This document shows, one piece after another, positions 1-6,397 of a stretch of 12,345 nt of DNA; the stretch's first letter is position 1, and every line of letters begins with the position of its first letter. The stretch is from Bacteroidales bacterium (GTDB lineage: Bacteria > Bacteroidota > Bacteroidia > Bacteroidales > UBA10428), in contig JAFGVG010000379.1 in the NCBI GenBank assembly GCA_016938095.1, positions 1-12,345 on the forward strand, in the 5' to 3' direction. The notes under the pieces were generated by a model, which was not told where the DNA came from, ran no database searches, and saw only the letters and a list, made by a program, of their open reading frames with translations. The position numbers and the translations under genes were made by a program.

Positions 1-1
1 A

Positions 2-457
2 CCGTACAATGATGCTGACCGCTTTTGCGCGAAGTGCGGTTACCCTTTACAGGGAACAACTGAAGAACAACAATCATTCAGCAGTAATTACGCGCTCAAT
101 AAACTCGACGAGGACAATGTCAGGGCGAAAGTAGGACAAGCCCGCCTGGTTTTGTTTCTTTTAGCCGGATTTACAGCCATTTCAGCAGCAATTGTATTTG
201 CCAAAACAGAGGAACCAGCATTACTCGGCATTAACCTGATACTGGCAGTGATTTATGCCGGTTTAGGATTTTGGGCTGCGAATAAGGCTTTTGCTGCAAT
301 TTTTACAGGCGCCCTGATTTATTTATCGATCATTTTATTGAATGGCATTGTGGATCCCATGACCCTTCTGCAAGGAATTATCTTTAAGATTATATTTATC
401 GTAGCTTTTGTTAAAGCATCCTATGGTGCCTATAAGTATAAGATTAACCAGGCCTGA
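2..457 (+). CDS. Zinc-ribbon membrane protein, 3' part only
   Basis: An open frame runs in from the left edge and ends at TGA 455-457; 151 residues are visible and the start lies outside. The visible part opens with FCAKCG, which looks like the second CxxC half of a zinc ribbon whose first half is upstream. A polar linker of about 35 residues follows. Then come about four hydrophobic segments, roughly residues 47-67, 74-92, 95-112 and 118-138, and a short basic tail (KYKINQA). This fits a small integral membrane protein with a cytoplasmic zinc ribbon. I recognise no enzymatic motif, so the function is unknown. The next gene starts 5 bp downstream and also begins with a zinc ribbon, so the two are probably co-transcribed and may share a partner. 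An internal TTG at 152 would remove the ribbon and is unlikely to be the start. Confidence 0.8.
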   Translation, partial: PYNDADRFCAKCGYPLQGTTEEQQSFSSNYALNKLDEDNVRAKVGQARLVLFLLAGFTAISAAIVFAKTEEPALLGINLILAVIYAGLGFWAANKAFAAIFTGALIYLSIILLNGIVDPMTLLQGIIFKIIFIVAFVKASYGAYKYKINQA

Positions 458-462
458 TTCAT

Positions 463-1194
463 ATGCAATGCTCTAATTGCGGAAAGGATAACCTGCCCAA
501 TGCAAACTTTTGTATTGGCTGTGGCCGGCAGTTGCAGGGGGCCCGTATCGATTATGCCGATGCCAATAAGAAATACTTTGTTCAGACCATACTATTGTTC
601 CTCAGTGTTGTGATCGTCATTGTGCTGTCATTGAATGAGGATTCCGGAATCGACCTGCTGACGCATGAAATTGTATTTAACAGCTTGCTTTTTCTGATAA
701 TTGTGTTGTTCGTAATGTTTGACCTGCGCAATTTCGTCAGGCTTTTCAAATGGAACATCAGGTGGAAACCTTTGCTGATCATTTCCGTTTTTGCCCCGAG
801 TCTGGCGTTGATAGTCATTGTGCTTGCCGACATTATCAATCATATGCTTGGGCTGGAAACGGTGGATTATTATGTTTGTTACCAGACAATAACTTCACAA
901 CACCTTCCGGTTGGCATTTTATTTGTTTCGGTTTTACCGGGGTTTTTCGAAGAAATGTTGTTCAGGGGCGTTTTGTTTAATAATTTATTGCGGTTTACTT
1001 CGCCCAAGATGGTGATCCTGATTACCGCCATTCTTTTTTCGTTCATTCATTTTTCTTTTTTTTCAGTAATCTGGTTGTTTTTTATTGGGCTGGTTCTTGG
1101 TTATCTGCGGTTTCGTTACCGAACCATCTGGTATAGTATCTGTTTTCACTGCCTTTATAACGCAGCCGTTTATTTGCTGGAAATAGTTGTATAA
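463..1194 (+). CDS. Zinc-ribbon CPBP-family intramembrane metalloprotease
   Basis: The 243-residue product starts with a zinc ribbon: C3, C6, C17 and C20, as CSNC and CIGC. Hydrophobic segments fill most of the rest, from about residue 41. The C-terminal half carries the three signatures of the CPBP (CAAX protease and bacteriocin-processing, Rce1-like) family: EExxxR at E163, E164 and R168 (FFEEMLFRG), a membrane-embedded His at H196 (FSFIHF), and HxxxN at H229/N233. In this family the glutamates and histidines form the active site inside the membrane. Bacterial members are often of unknown substrate, and some give immunity to self-made bacteriocins. No bacteriocin gene is visible here. ATG 463 gives a complete ribbon directly at the N-terminus and follows the previous gene by 5 bp. 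The family call is firm; the substrate is unknown. Confidence 0.88.
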   Translation: MQCSNCGKDNLPNANFCIGCGRQLQGARIDYADANKKYFVQTILLFLSVVIVIVLSLNEDSGIDLLTHEIVFNSLLFLIIVLFVMFDLRNFVRLFKWNIRWKPLLIISVFAPSLALIVIVLADIINHMLGLETVDYYVCYQTITSQHLPVGILFVSVLPGFFEEMLFRGVLFNNLLRFTSPKMVILITAILFSFIHFSFFSVIWLFFIGLVLGYLRFRYRTIWYSICFHCLYNAAVYLLEIVV

Positions 1195-1195
1195 C

Positions 1196-1227
1196 AAAAA
1201 AGGCGCGACAGGATATGTCACGCCTTT
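1196..1227. terminator. Bidirectional hairpin terminator between CPBP gene and gpmA
   Basis: A 12-nt stem (1199-1210 with 1216-1227) closes a 5-nt loop. The single mismatch is C-A in the + strand transcript but a G-U wobble in the - strand transcript. Reading leftward, the stem runs into six T's (complement of 1196-1201), as expected of an intrinsic terminator for gpmA. Reading rightward it ends in only three T's, so termination of the CPBP transcript may be weaker. Confidence 0.8.
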
Positions 1228-1250
1228 ATGCAATAAAATTACCCGGACAA

Positions 1251-1997
1251 TTACTTGGCTTTACCCTGGTTGGCAACAGAATCCATGGCCTTTTTAATGG
1301 CTTCCTGATCGCCGAGGTAATAATGACGCAATGGTTTCAGCTCATTGTTCAGTTCATAAACCAACGGTGTGCCGGTGGGTATGTTCAGTTCAATAACCTC
1401 TTCTTCGGTCATGTTATCGAGGTATTTCACCAGCGCCCTGAGGCTGTTACCGTGGGCGGCAATGAGCACACGCTTGCCCGATTTGACAGCCGGAACAATG
1501 GTTTCGTGCCAGTAAGGCAGAAAACGGTCAACCGTGTCCTTGAGACATTCGGTAGTTGGGATATCCTTGGCAGGCAGGCTTTTATAAGCCGGATGGTTGC
1601 CCGGATACCTTGGATCAGACCTTTCGAGCGGGGGAGGGGGGACATCGTAGCTGCGCCGCCAGATTTTTACCTTTTCTTCACCGTGCAAGGCAGCTGTTTC
1701 GGCCTTGTTCAATCCCTGTAATGCGCCATAATGTCTTTCGTTAAGACGCCATGTTTTGATCCAGGGGATCCACAGCTGATCCATTTCTTCGAGAGCAAGC
1801 CACAAGGTTCTCATGGCACGTTTCAGCACCGAAACATATGCCACATCGAATTCGTAACCGGCTTCTTTCATAACCATGCCGGCATTCTTTGCTTCTTCCA
1901 TGCCCTTTTCACTGAGATCTACATCGGTCCACCCGGTAAAACGGTTTTCCTTGTTCCAGGTACTTTCACCATGCCGCAACAAAACTATCTTGTACAT
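1251..1997 (-). CDS. gpmA: 2,3-bisphosphoglycerate-dependent phosphoglycerate mutase
   Basis: The enzyme interconverts 3- and 2-phosphoglycerate in glycolysis and gluconeogenesis, in the cytoplasm. The product has 248 residues, close to the usual 230-250 for this histidine-phosphatase-superfamily enzyme. The phospho-acceptor motif LLRHGEST puts the catalytic His at residue 9. R60, E87 in NERHYG, and the second His at 182 in AAHGNS complete the active site. The family signature YGALQGLNK (90-98) and the PPPP stretch (residues 120-123) separate it from the simpler cobC/phosphatase branch. ATG 1995-1997 is the only start that keeps the N-terminal strand before RHGE. It is a single-gene unit: a promoter candidate lies about 50 bp upstream and a strong terminator about 25 bp downstream. 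Nothing is missing. Confidence 0.97.
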   Translation of the reverse strand: MYKIVLLRHGESTWNKENRFTGWTDVDLSEKGMEEAKNAGMVMKEAGYEFDVAYVSVLKRAMRTLWLALEEMDQLWIPWIKTWRLNERHYGALQGLNKAETAALHGEEKVKIWRRSYDVPPPPLERSDPRYPGNHPAYKSLPAKDIPTTECLKDTVDRFLPYWHETIVPAVKSGKRVLIAAHGNSLRALVKYLDNMTEEEVIELNIPTGTPLVYELNNELKPLRHYYLGDQEAIKKAMDSVANQGKAK

Positions 1998-2047
1998 TAA
2001 AATAAAGTTTAGATTTGACGAACAATCTCGATCATTAATAGAGCCTG

Positions 2048-2075
2048 CAAATATACAAAACCCTTATAAAAACAA
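2048..2075 (-). promoter_or_regulatory. Promoter candidate for gpmA
   Basis: On the minus strand TATATTTG (complement of 2048-2055) matches the Bacteroidota -7 consensus TAnnTTTG. A TTG (complement of 2073-2075) lies 17 nt upstream in the -33 position. A second TTG (2079-2081) gives a 23-nt spacer. This predicts transcription from about 2041 and a leader of roughly 45 nt before the gpmA ATG. Confidence 0.55.
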
Positions 2076-2116
2076 TATCAACGGAAGATGTTTTTCACGA
2101 TAAAATGTAAACACCT

Positions 2117-2329
2117 TTATTCAGAAACACCTCCGTAGCCATAACCCAATTCTTCGATGGCGTTTTTTACCTGATCGAGATTTACTTGTGTTCCCGTAAT
2201 GAGAACCCTCCCATTGACAATATCGGCAAGCGCTTTGTTGATGCCGTTGATTTTCATCAAACCATTTTCAACATTGATTTTGCAATGATTACAATTTATG
2301 CCTTTTACAATTACTTTTCTCTCTTCCAT
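2117..2329 (-). CDS. Small heavy-metal-associated (HMA) domain protein, CopZ-like
   Basis: This 70-residue protein is a single HMA domain. Such ferredoxin-like folds bind Cu(I) or similar soft metals through a CxxC and pass the metal to transporters or act as chaperones. Here the motif is GINCNHC with C13 and C16, followed by a helix (KINVENGL) and a C-terminal GYGYGG like that of CopZ and MerP proteins. I see no signal peptide, so it is probably cytoplasmic. I chose ATG 2327-2329 because the fold starts right after it. A longer frame opens at TTG 2350 and overlaps the stop of the upstream CDF gene as TTGA, adding seven residues with no counterpart in the fold. It is the last gene of the lgt-CDF-HMA unit. 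The metal is not certain: the CxxC suggests copper, while its neighbour resembles zinc exporters. Confidence 0.87.
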   Translation of the reverse strand: MEERKVIVKGINCNHCKINVENGLMKINGINKALADIVNGRVLITGTQVNLDQVKNAIEELGYGYGGVSE

Positions 2330-2346
2330 GGCTTTCGTGTAAGTTA

Positions 2347-3267
2347 TCAATTGTTATGAATCAGGTTTTTGTCGCCACAGCAATTGTATTCATATTGTAT
2401 AGTAACATGGGTGATGCCAAATTTGTTTACCAGGATATCATTAATTTGGGTTTTGATATTTCCGGTTTCGCTGATACGGATATCGGTTTTTAGGTCGATA
2501 TGACATTCGAAATGAATTTCCTGATCGTTAAGATTCCAGGCGTGTACGTGATGAATATTATCAATTTCGGGCAACAATTCGAGTTCTGCTTTTACGCGGG
2601 TAAGGTCAAGTCCCGGAGGTGTTGATTGCATTAGTATATCCAAGGTTTCCCTGATGATGGAAAAGGTTTCCTTCATCAGGTAAATGCCCAGTAAAATGGT
2701 TACCAGCGGATCAATCCAGTAAATGCTGAAAAAGTGAATCAGTACAGCCGAGACGATTACAATTACGGAGGAAATGGTATCGCCCAACAGGTGCAGGTAG
2801 GCGGCCTTTATATTAAGGTTATCACCCGAGTGTTTTTTAAGGAGGAACACCGAAATAAGGTTGGCAAGTAAACCGACAACGGCAACCGCAAACATAATTA
2901 ACCCTTTAACAGGTTGCGGATTGCCAATGCGTTTATAGGCTTCGATAAAAAGGTAGACAATAATTACCAACAGGATTAAGGCGTTGAACAGTGCGGCCAG
3001 TATTTCAACACGCTTATATCCGAATGTTTTTTTAGGGCTGTATTTTTTCCGGCTGATGATATTGGCTACATAGGCAATAAAAAGAGCCGATGTATCGCCC
3101 AGGTTATGCAGGGCATCCGAAATGAGGGCGAGACTGTTGGAAACCAGTCCGCCGATTATTTCGGCAACAGAAATAAACAGGTTCAGGAAAGTTGACCACA
3201 ACAGGCTTTTTCCCGATGTGTTGGCGGGCACGTGATTGTGGCGGTGATGATCAGGTGAATGGCTCAC
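2347..3267 (-). CDS. Cation diffusion facilitator (CDF) transporter, zinc-type (CzcD/ZitB-like)
   Basis: The 306-residue protein is an inner-membrane proton-coupled metal exporter of the CDF family. It opens with a His-rich cytoplasmic tail (HSPDHHRHNH, residues 3-12). Six hydrophobic helices follow between about residues 22 and 205. The transport-site residues are visible as HxxxD in TM2 (H54, D58) and HxxxD in TM5 (H159, D163), the pattern usual for zinc-transporting members rather than the DxxxD of manganese exporters. A cytoplasmic C-terminal domain from about 210 includes HHVHAWN, typical of the family. It ends with an unusual Cys pair (NCCGD, 296-297). The start is GTG at 3265-3267, overlapping the lgt stop as GTGA, so translation is probably coupled to lgt. 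No other usable start lies near the N-terminus. The HMA gene follows. Confidence 0.93.
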   Translation of the reverse strand: MSHSPDHHRHNHVPANTSGKSLLWSTFLNLFISVAEIIGGLVSNSLALISDALHNLGDTSALFIAYVANIISRKKYSPKKTFGYKRVEILAALFNALILLVIIVYLFIEAYKRIGNPQPVKGLIMFAVAVVGLLANLISVFLLKKHSGDNLNIKAAYLHLLGDTISSVIVIVSAVLIHFFSIYWIDPLVTILLGIYLMKETFSIIRETLDILMQSTPPGLDLTRVKAELELLPEIDNIHHVHAWNLNDQEIHFECHIDLKTDIRISETGNIKTQINDILVNKFGITHVTIQYEYNCCGDKNLIHNN

Positions 3268-4382
3268 GTTTCAACAGGTTTTCCGGGCCACTTCAGGTAT
3301 ATCAATACCAAACCGGCCAGCACAAAAGGAATGCTAAGCCACTGGCCCATGTTTAATGTCATGGCGTCCTCAAAAGCTTCCTGGTTTTCCTTGATAAATT
3401 CAATAAAAAACCGGGCCAGGAAAAGGAGTGTAAGAAATACACCAAAGATAAATCCGTTTTTCAGTCGCTTGTCGAGCCTGTAAAATATAAAAAGCAATAA
3501 AAAGAATATGAACACATAGCTTGCTGCTTCATATATTTGCGTTGGATGACGCGGCCGACCGCCAATCTGGGCAGTCAAATGGTATTGCCGGTCCCTGCGT
3601 TCGAGCTGATAGCGAAGTGAATCGCCACCGGGTAAAAACACATTGTTGTCGAACGAATAACGGGCAAAGTCATTCAAAAGCAATTGATCTCCAAAATGAC
3701 GGAGCTGGTTTTCGTCTTTGATTTTTTTCGAAAAGCGGATGTCCATGGTTAATGGTACGCCTTTTTCAGCAGGCCATACGGTGGATTTATCCTTGCTGTA
3801 ACTCACTTTGTCGATGAAACCCTCGTATTTGTAGGTAAGCACATGTGTAAGATCGTTGGTGAATACCATTCCGTATTGGCTTTGGGTGGGCCGTCCATAA
3901 ATTTCGGAATTCATCAGGTTTCCTGTACGGATGCAGGCACCAGCCAGGGCAGTCACTATGACAATCATGTCCATGGTCCACAGGAAAGACGATTTGGTTT
4001 TACGGGCAAAAAGCCAGATGCCGAGGAGAATTCCTATAGCCGCACCGTGACTGGCAAGGCCCTGAAAGCCGGTAAATTCAAAATCTTTGCCTATGGTTCC
4101 TTTCCAGGGAAGTATAATTTCCAGTGGATGCTGTATGTAGTAGTCGAATTCGTAAAAGAGACAGTGTCCCACACGGGCACCGATAATGGTACTGACTACC
4201 ATGTAAATGGTTAATTTATCAAGCAATTCAGCCGTTAACCCTTGTTTTTTAAATATTTTCAACAGAATGATATATCCCAGCACAAATCCCAGCGCAAATA
4301 ATAAACTATAATACCTGATTTCGAATTTGCCGAAATCGACAAGCTGAGGCAATACCTCCCAGATGATGTAATTTAATGACAT
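3264..4382 (-). CDS. lgt: Prolipoprotein diacylglyceryl transferase, long form
   Basis: Lgt transfers diacylglycerol from phosphatidylglycerol to the lipobox Cys of prolipoproteins, the first step of lipoprotein maturation in the inner membrane. With the start at ATG 4380-4382 the protein has 372 residues. Key residues align with E. coli Lgt by spacing: HG at 112-113 (SHGAAIG), then R152, N155, E160 and G163 in RTGNLMNSEIYG, and R324/E328 in ARFFIEF. RHPTQIYE is at 278-285. The enzyme is longer than the E. coli form (about 291 residues) because some 110 residues separate the SEIYGR motif from RHPTQ, where E. coli has about 45. An in-frame ATG at 4406 adds eight residues, but it overlaps the predicted -7 box and so should not be transcribed. 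The CDF gene overlaps the stop by 4 nt. Confidence 0.95.
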   Translation of the reverse strand: MSLNYIIWEVLPQLVDFGKFEIRYYSLLFALGFVLGYIILLKIFKKQGLTAELLDKLTIYMVVSTIIGARVGHCLFYEFDYYIQHPLEIILPWKGTIGKDFEFTGFQGLASHGAAIGILLGIWLFARKTKSSFLWTMDMIVIVTALAGACIRTGNLMNSEIYGRPTQSQYGMVFTNDLTHVLTYKYEGFIDKVSYSKDKSTVWPAEKGVPLTMDIRFSKKIKDENQLRHFGDQLLLNDFARYSFDNNVFLPGGDSLRYQLERRDRQYHLTAQIGGRPRHPTQIYEAASYVFIFFLLLFIFYRLDKRLKNGFIFGVFLTLLFLARFFIEFIKENQEAFEDAMTLNMGQWLSIPFVLAGLVLIYLKWPGKPVET

Positions 4383-4403
4383 AGGATGAAAGATATATTT
4401 ATG

Positions 4404-4432
4404 CAAATCTAAGAAAACTACCTATAAGGCAA
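4404..4432 (-). promoter_or_regulatory. Promoter candidate for the lgt-CDF-HMA operon
   Basis: On the minus strand TAGATTTG (complement of 4404-4411) matches TAnnTTTG, and TTG (complement of 4430-4432) lies 18 nt upstream. Both elements and the spacer fit the Bacteroidota housekeeping promoter. The predicted start of transcription near 4397 leaves a leader of about 15 nt before ATG 4382 and argues against the ATG at 4406. Confidence 0.65.
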
Positions 4433-4445
4433 CGCATATGTTGTT

Positions 4446-4453
4446 TATATTTG
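4446..4453 (+). promoter_or_regulatory. -7 box candidate for the Ig-like lipoprotein gene
   Basis: TATATTTG matches TAnnTTTG and lies 11 nt before ATG 4465, so the leader would be only about 5 nt, or 11 nt if translation starts at ATG 4471. I see no TTG 17-23 nt upstream, so the -33 element is missing or degenerate. The box is divergent to the lgt promoter. Confidence 0.45.
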
Positions 4454-4464
4454 TGGATTGATTA

Positions 4465-6309
4465 ATGACTATGAGAATCAGACTCTATATTGCCGGTCTT
4501 ATTTTGCTGGGTTTTCAGGGGTGTGCGAAACTTGGGAGTCCAACCGGGGGAATAAAAGATGTATATCCGCCTTCTTTTATCGGCAGTACACCTGCCAACC
4601 GCTCTACCGGTTTCAATGGCGACAGAATTGATATCACGTTTGATGAATATATAAAACTAAAAAATCAAACTAAGGAAATTATGATTTCACCGCCAATGGA
4701 AAAGCCTCCATTGGTAAGGGTCAGGGAAAAAACCATCAGGGTCAGCTTTGAGGAAGAGTTGTTGCCGCAAACGACCTATACCTTGAATTTTGGTAATTCG
4801 CTCTGCGATTTAAACGAGGAAAATCTGCTACCCGATTTCGAATTTATTTTTGCAACCGGGGATATTATTGATTCATTGTCGGTTACCGGGAAAGTGGTTA
4901 ATGCATTTGACCTGAAAGCCGATCAGGAGGCCGGGATATATATAATGCTGTACGAATCCGCTGCAGATTCCGCTCCGCTGCTTGAAATTCCCCGTTATTA
5001 CGGACGGGCAAATAAGGATGGGCTTTTTGCCGTGAATAACATTCACCCCGATACTTTCAGGATAGCGGCTATCAAGGACAGGAACAACAATAAACGTTAT
5101 GATCCGGGGGTGGAGGAAATGGCTTTTCTCGATTCCCTTTTGGTTATCAATGCCGGAAACGTTGTGAAACAAAGCTTTATAAAGGACACACTAAAAATAA
5201 TCACGCCGGCAGATGAGTCGCTCAGGGCTGTAAGGCAGAACAAACCGCGCTTTGAGTCCGACACCATTATAGCACCGGGTAAAACGTTGAATGCCCTGAA
5301 TCTGTCGATGTATTATTTCATCGAAGAAAATGAAAAGGTTTTTCTTACAAACCGTGAAAGAAACCGCTCCGAGCAGATTACCTTTACCTTCAGCAGGCCT
5401 TTGTACGATTCTTTGAAGATTACCCCTGTGAATTTTGGACCTGTTGAGGGCTGGTACCTCGAAGAGTTCTCCAAAAAAATGGATACGCTGACCTATTGGA
5501 TAAGAGATACCTTAATCAGCAAAAAGGACACGTTGGTTTTTAAGCTCGATTATCTCACCACTGATTCTTTGGGGAGGTTGACGGAAAAGACGGATACGGT
5601 TACACTAAGGCATCAGCAGGTCAAAGGTGGTTCCGGCAGGGATGCATCACGCCGGAAGCCTCCAAAAGAAAATGATACACCACAAAAAGCATCGTTGGTG
5701 CTTAACAGCAGTGTCGCGAACAGGGGAACAATCGATCTTAACAGACATTTATATCTTACGGCGCCCCGGCCCATTGAAAAAATCAATCCCGATTCGGCGG
5801 AATTACTGAAGAAGGTAGACACCCTGTTTGTAAAACAACCATTTCGCTGTATGGCCGATTCGCTTATGCACCGGAAATTTTACATCGAAAGCAAATGGGA
5901 ACCCGAAACGCAATACAGGTTGCTGATGAAGCCCAATACGGCAAGGGATATTTACGGACTGTCGAGTGATACCATAATGCTCGATTTCGTATCGCAAAGG
6001 GCTGAGTTTTACGGACGGATATTGTTGGATTTCAGTTGTTATACTTATCCGGCCCTTGTGCAGGTGATGGATGTCAAAGGCAGTGTGATTGCATCCAGGC
6101 GGGCTTATGAACCAGGGCTGATTACATTTGATTACCTGCCCCCCGGAAATTATAGTTTTAAGAGTATTATCGACAGCAACGACAATGGAATTTGGGATAC
6201 CGGGCATTACCTCAAACGTATTCAACCCGAGAAAGTGTACCTTTCGGGGAAACCGGAATCGCTGAGGGCTAACTGGGACTGGGAAACAGCGTGGAGTATA
6301 ACCCGGTAG
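4465..6309 (+). CDS. Ig-like (Big_5) domain lipoprotein
   Basis: The 614-residue product starts with a lipoprotein signal peptide, MTMRIRLYIAGLILLGFQGC, with the predicted lipidated Cys at 20. It is followed by KLGSPTGG, as I recall from Bacteroidota lipoproteins of this type. Residues about 30-133 look like a bacterial Ig-like Big_5 domain (PPSF..STPANRSTGFNGDRIDITFDEY). A carboxypeptidase-regulatory or transthyretin-like beta module (about 138-235) follows, holding DRNNNKRYDPG at 205-215. A long central region (about 250-510) has no domain I recognise and contains a low-complexity Lys/Arg/Pro linker near 385-400. A second beta module at the C-terminus (about 515-600) carries DSNDNGIWDTG at 570-580. 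It is probably anchored in the outer or inner membrane on the periplasmic or surface side. The function is unknown; such modules usually serve binding or structural roles. ATG 4471 is an equally possible start. Confidence 0.85.
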   Translation: MTMRIRLYIAGLILLGFQGCAKLGSPTGGIKDVYPPSFIGSTPANRSTGFNGDRIDITFDEYIKLKNQTKEIMISPPMEKPPLVRVREKTIRVSFEEELLPQTTYTLNFGNSLCDLNEENLLPDFEFIFATGDIIDSLSVTGKVVNAFDLKADQEAGIYIMLYESAADSAPLLEIPRYYGRANKDGLFAVNNIHPDTFRIAAIKDRNNNKRYDPGVEEMAFLDSLLVINAGNVVKQSFIKDTLKIITPADESLRAVRQNKPRFESDTIIAPGKTLNALNLSMYYFIEENEKVFLTNRERNRSEQITFTFSRPLYDSLKITPVNFGPVEGWYLEEFSKKMDTLTYWIRDTLISKKDTLVFKLDYLTTDSLGRLTEKTDTVTLRHQQVKGGSGRDASRRKPPKENDTPQKASLVLNSSVANRGTIDLNRHLYLTAPRPIEKINPDSAELLKKVDTLFVKQPFRCMADSLMHRKFYIESKWEPETQYRLLMKPNTARDIYGLSSDTIMLDFVSQRAEFYGRILLDFSCYTYPALVQVMDVKGSVIASRRAYEPGLITFDYLPPGNYSFKSIIDSNDNGIWDTGHYLKRIQPEKVYLSGKPESLRANWDWETAWSITR

Positions 6310-6361
6310 CAGCTTTAAAGTTAATGCATGATCAATAAGCACTTTCAACCAATTAATTTTT

Positions 6362-6369
6362 TACTTTTG
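6362..6369 (+). promoter_or_regulatory. -7 box candidate for the ricT-gldH-trmB unit
   Basis: TACTTTTG matches TAnnTTTG and sits 28 nt before ATG 6398 in an AT-rich 88-bp gap after the Ig-like gene. The -33 side is weak: TTTC at 6343-6346 is 15 nt away. The rest of the gap (6310-6361) shows no convincing terminator, so read-through from the upstream gene is possible. Confidence 0.45.
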
Positions 6370-6397
6370 TCCTTGATCGAAATTAAAACGAAAGATA

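Noticed and set aside
463..1194. A bacteriocin immunity or processing locus, because of the CPBP protease.
   Set aside because: No small bacteriocin precursor, ABC exporter or double-Gly leader is visible nearby; CPBP proteins have many roles.
1628..1640. A G-rich run (GGGGGAGGGGGG) that might suggest a G-quadruplex or slippage site.
   Set aside because: It encodes the conserved Pro run of phosphoglycerate mutase on the minus strand, the frame is intact, and there are only two G tracts rather than four.
2100..2116. A terminator after the HMA gene.
   Set aside because: Only very short, loose pairings (GTTT with AAAC) can be drawn and there is no stable GC stem.
5803..6348. A 181-residue open frame antisense to the end of the Ig-like lipoprotein gene, and similar long antisense frames at 1215-1721, 7428-7994 and 11648-12148.
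   Set aside because: Each lies wholly or mostly over a gene with clear family motifs on the other strand, and the translations show no recognisable domain, lipobox or transmembrane pattern. They are shadows of codon bias.
6310..6361. A terminator after the Ig-like lipoprotein gene.
   Set aside because: The possible AAAGT/ACTTT pairing is short with a long unpaired loop and no T-run directly after it.
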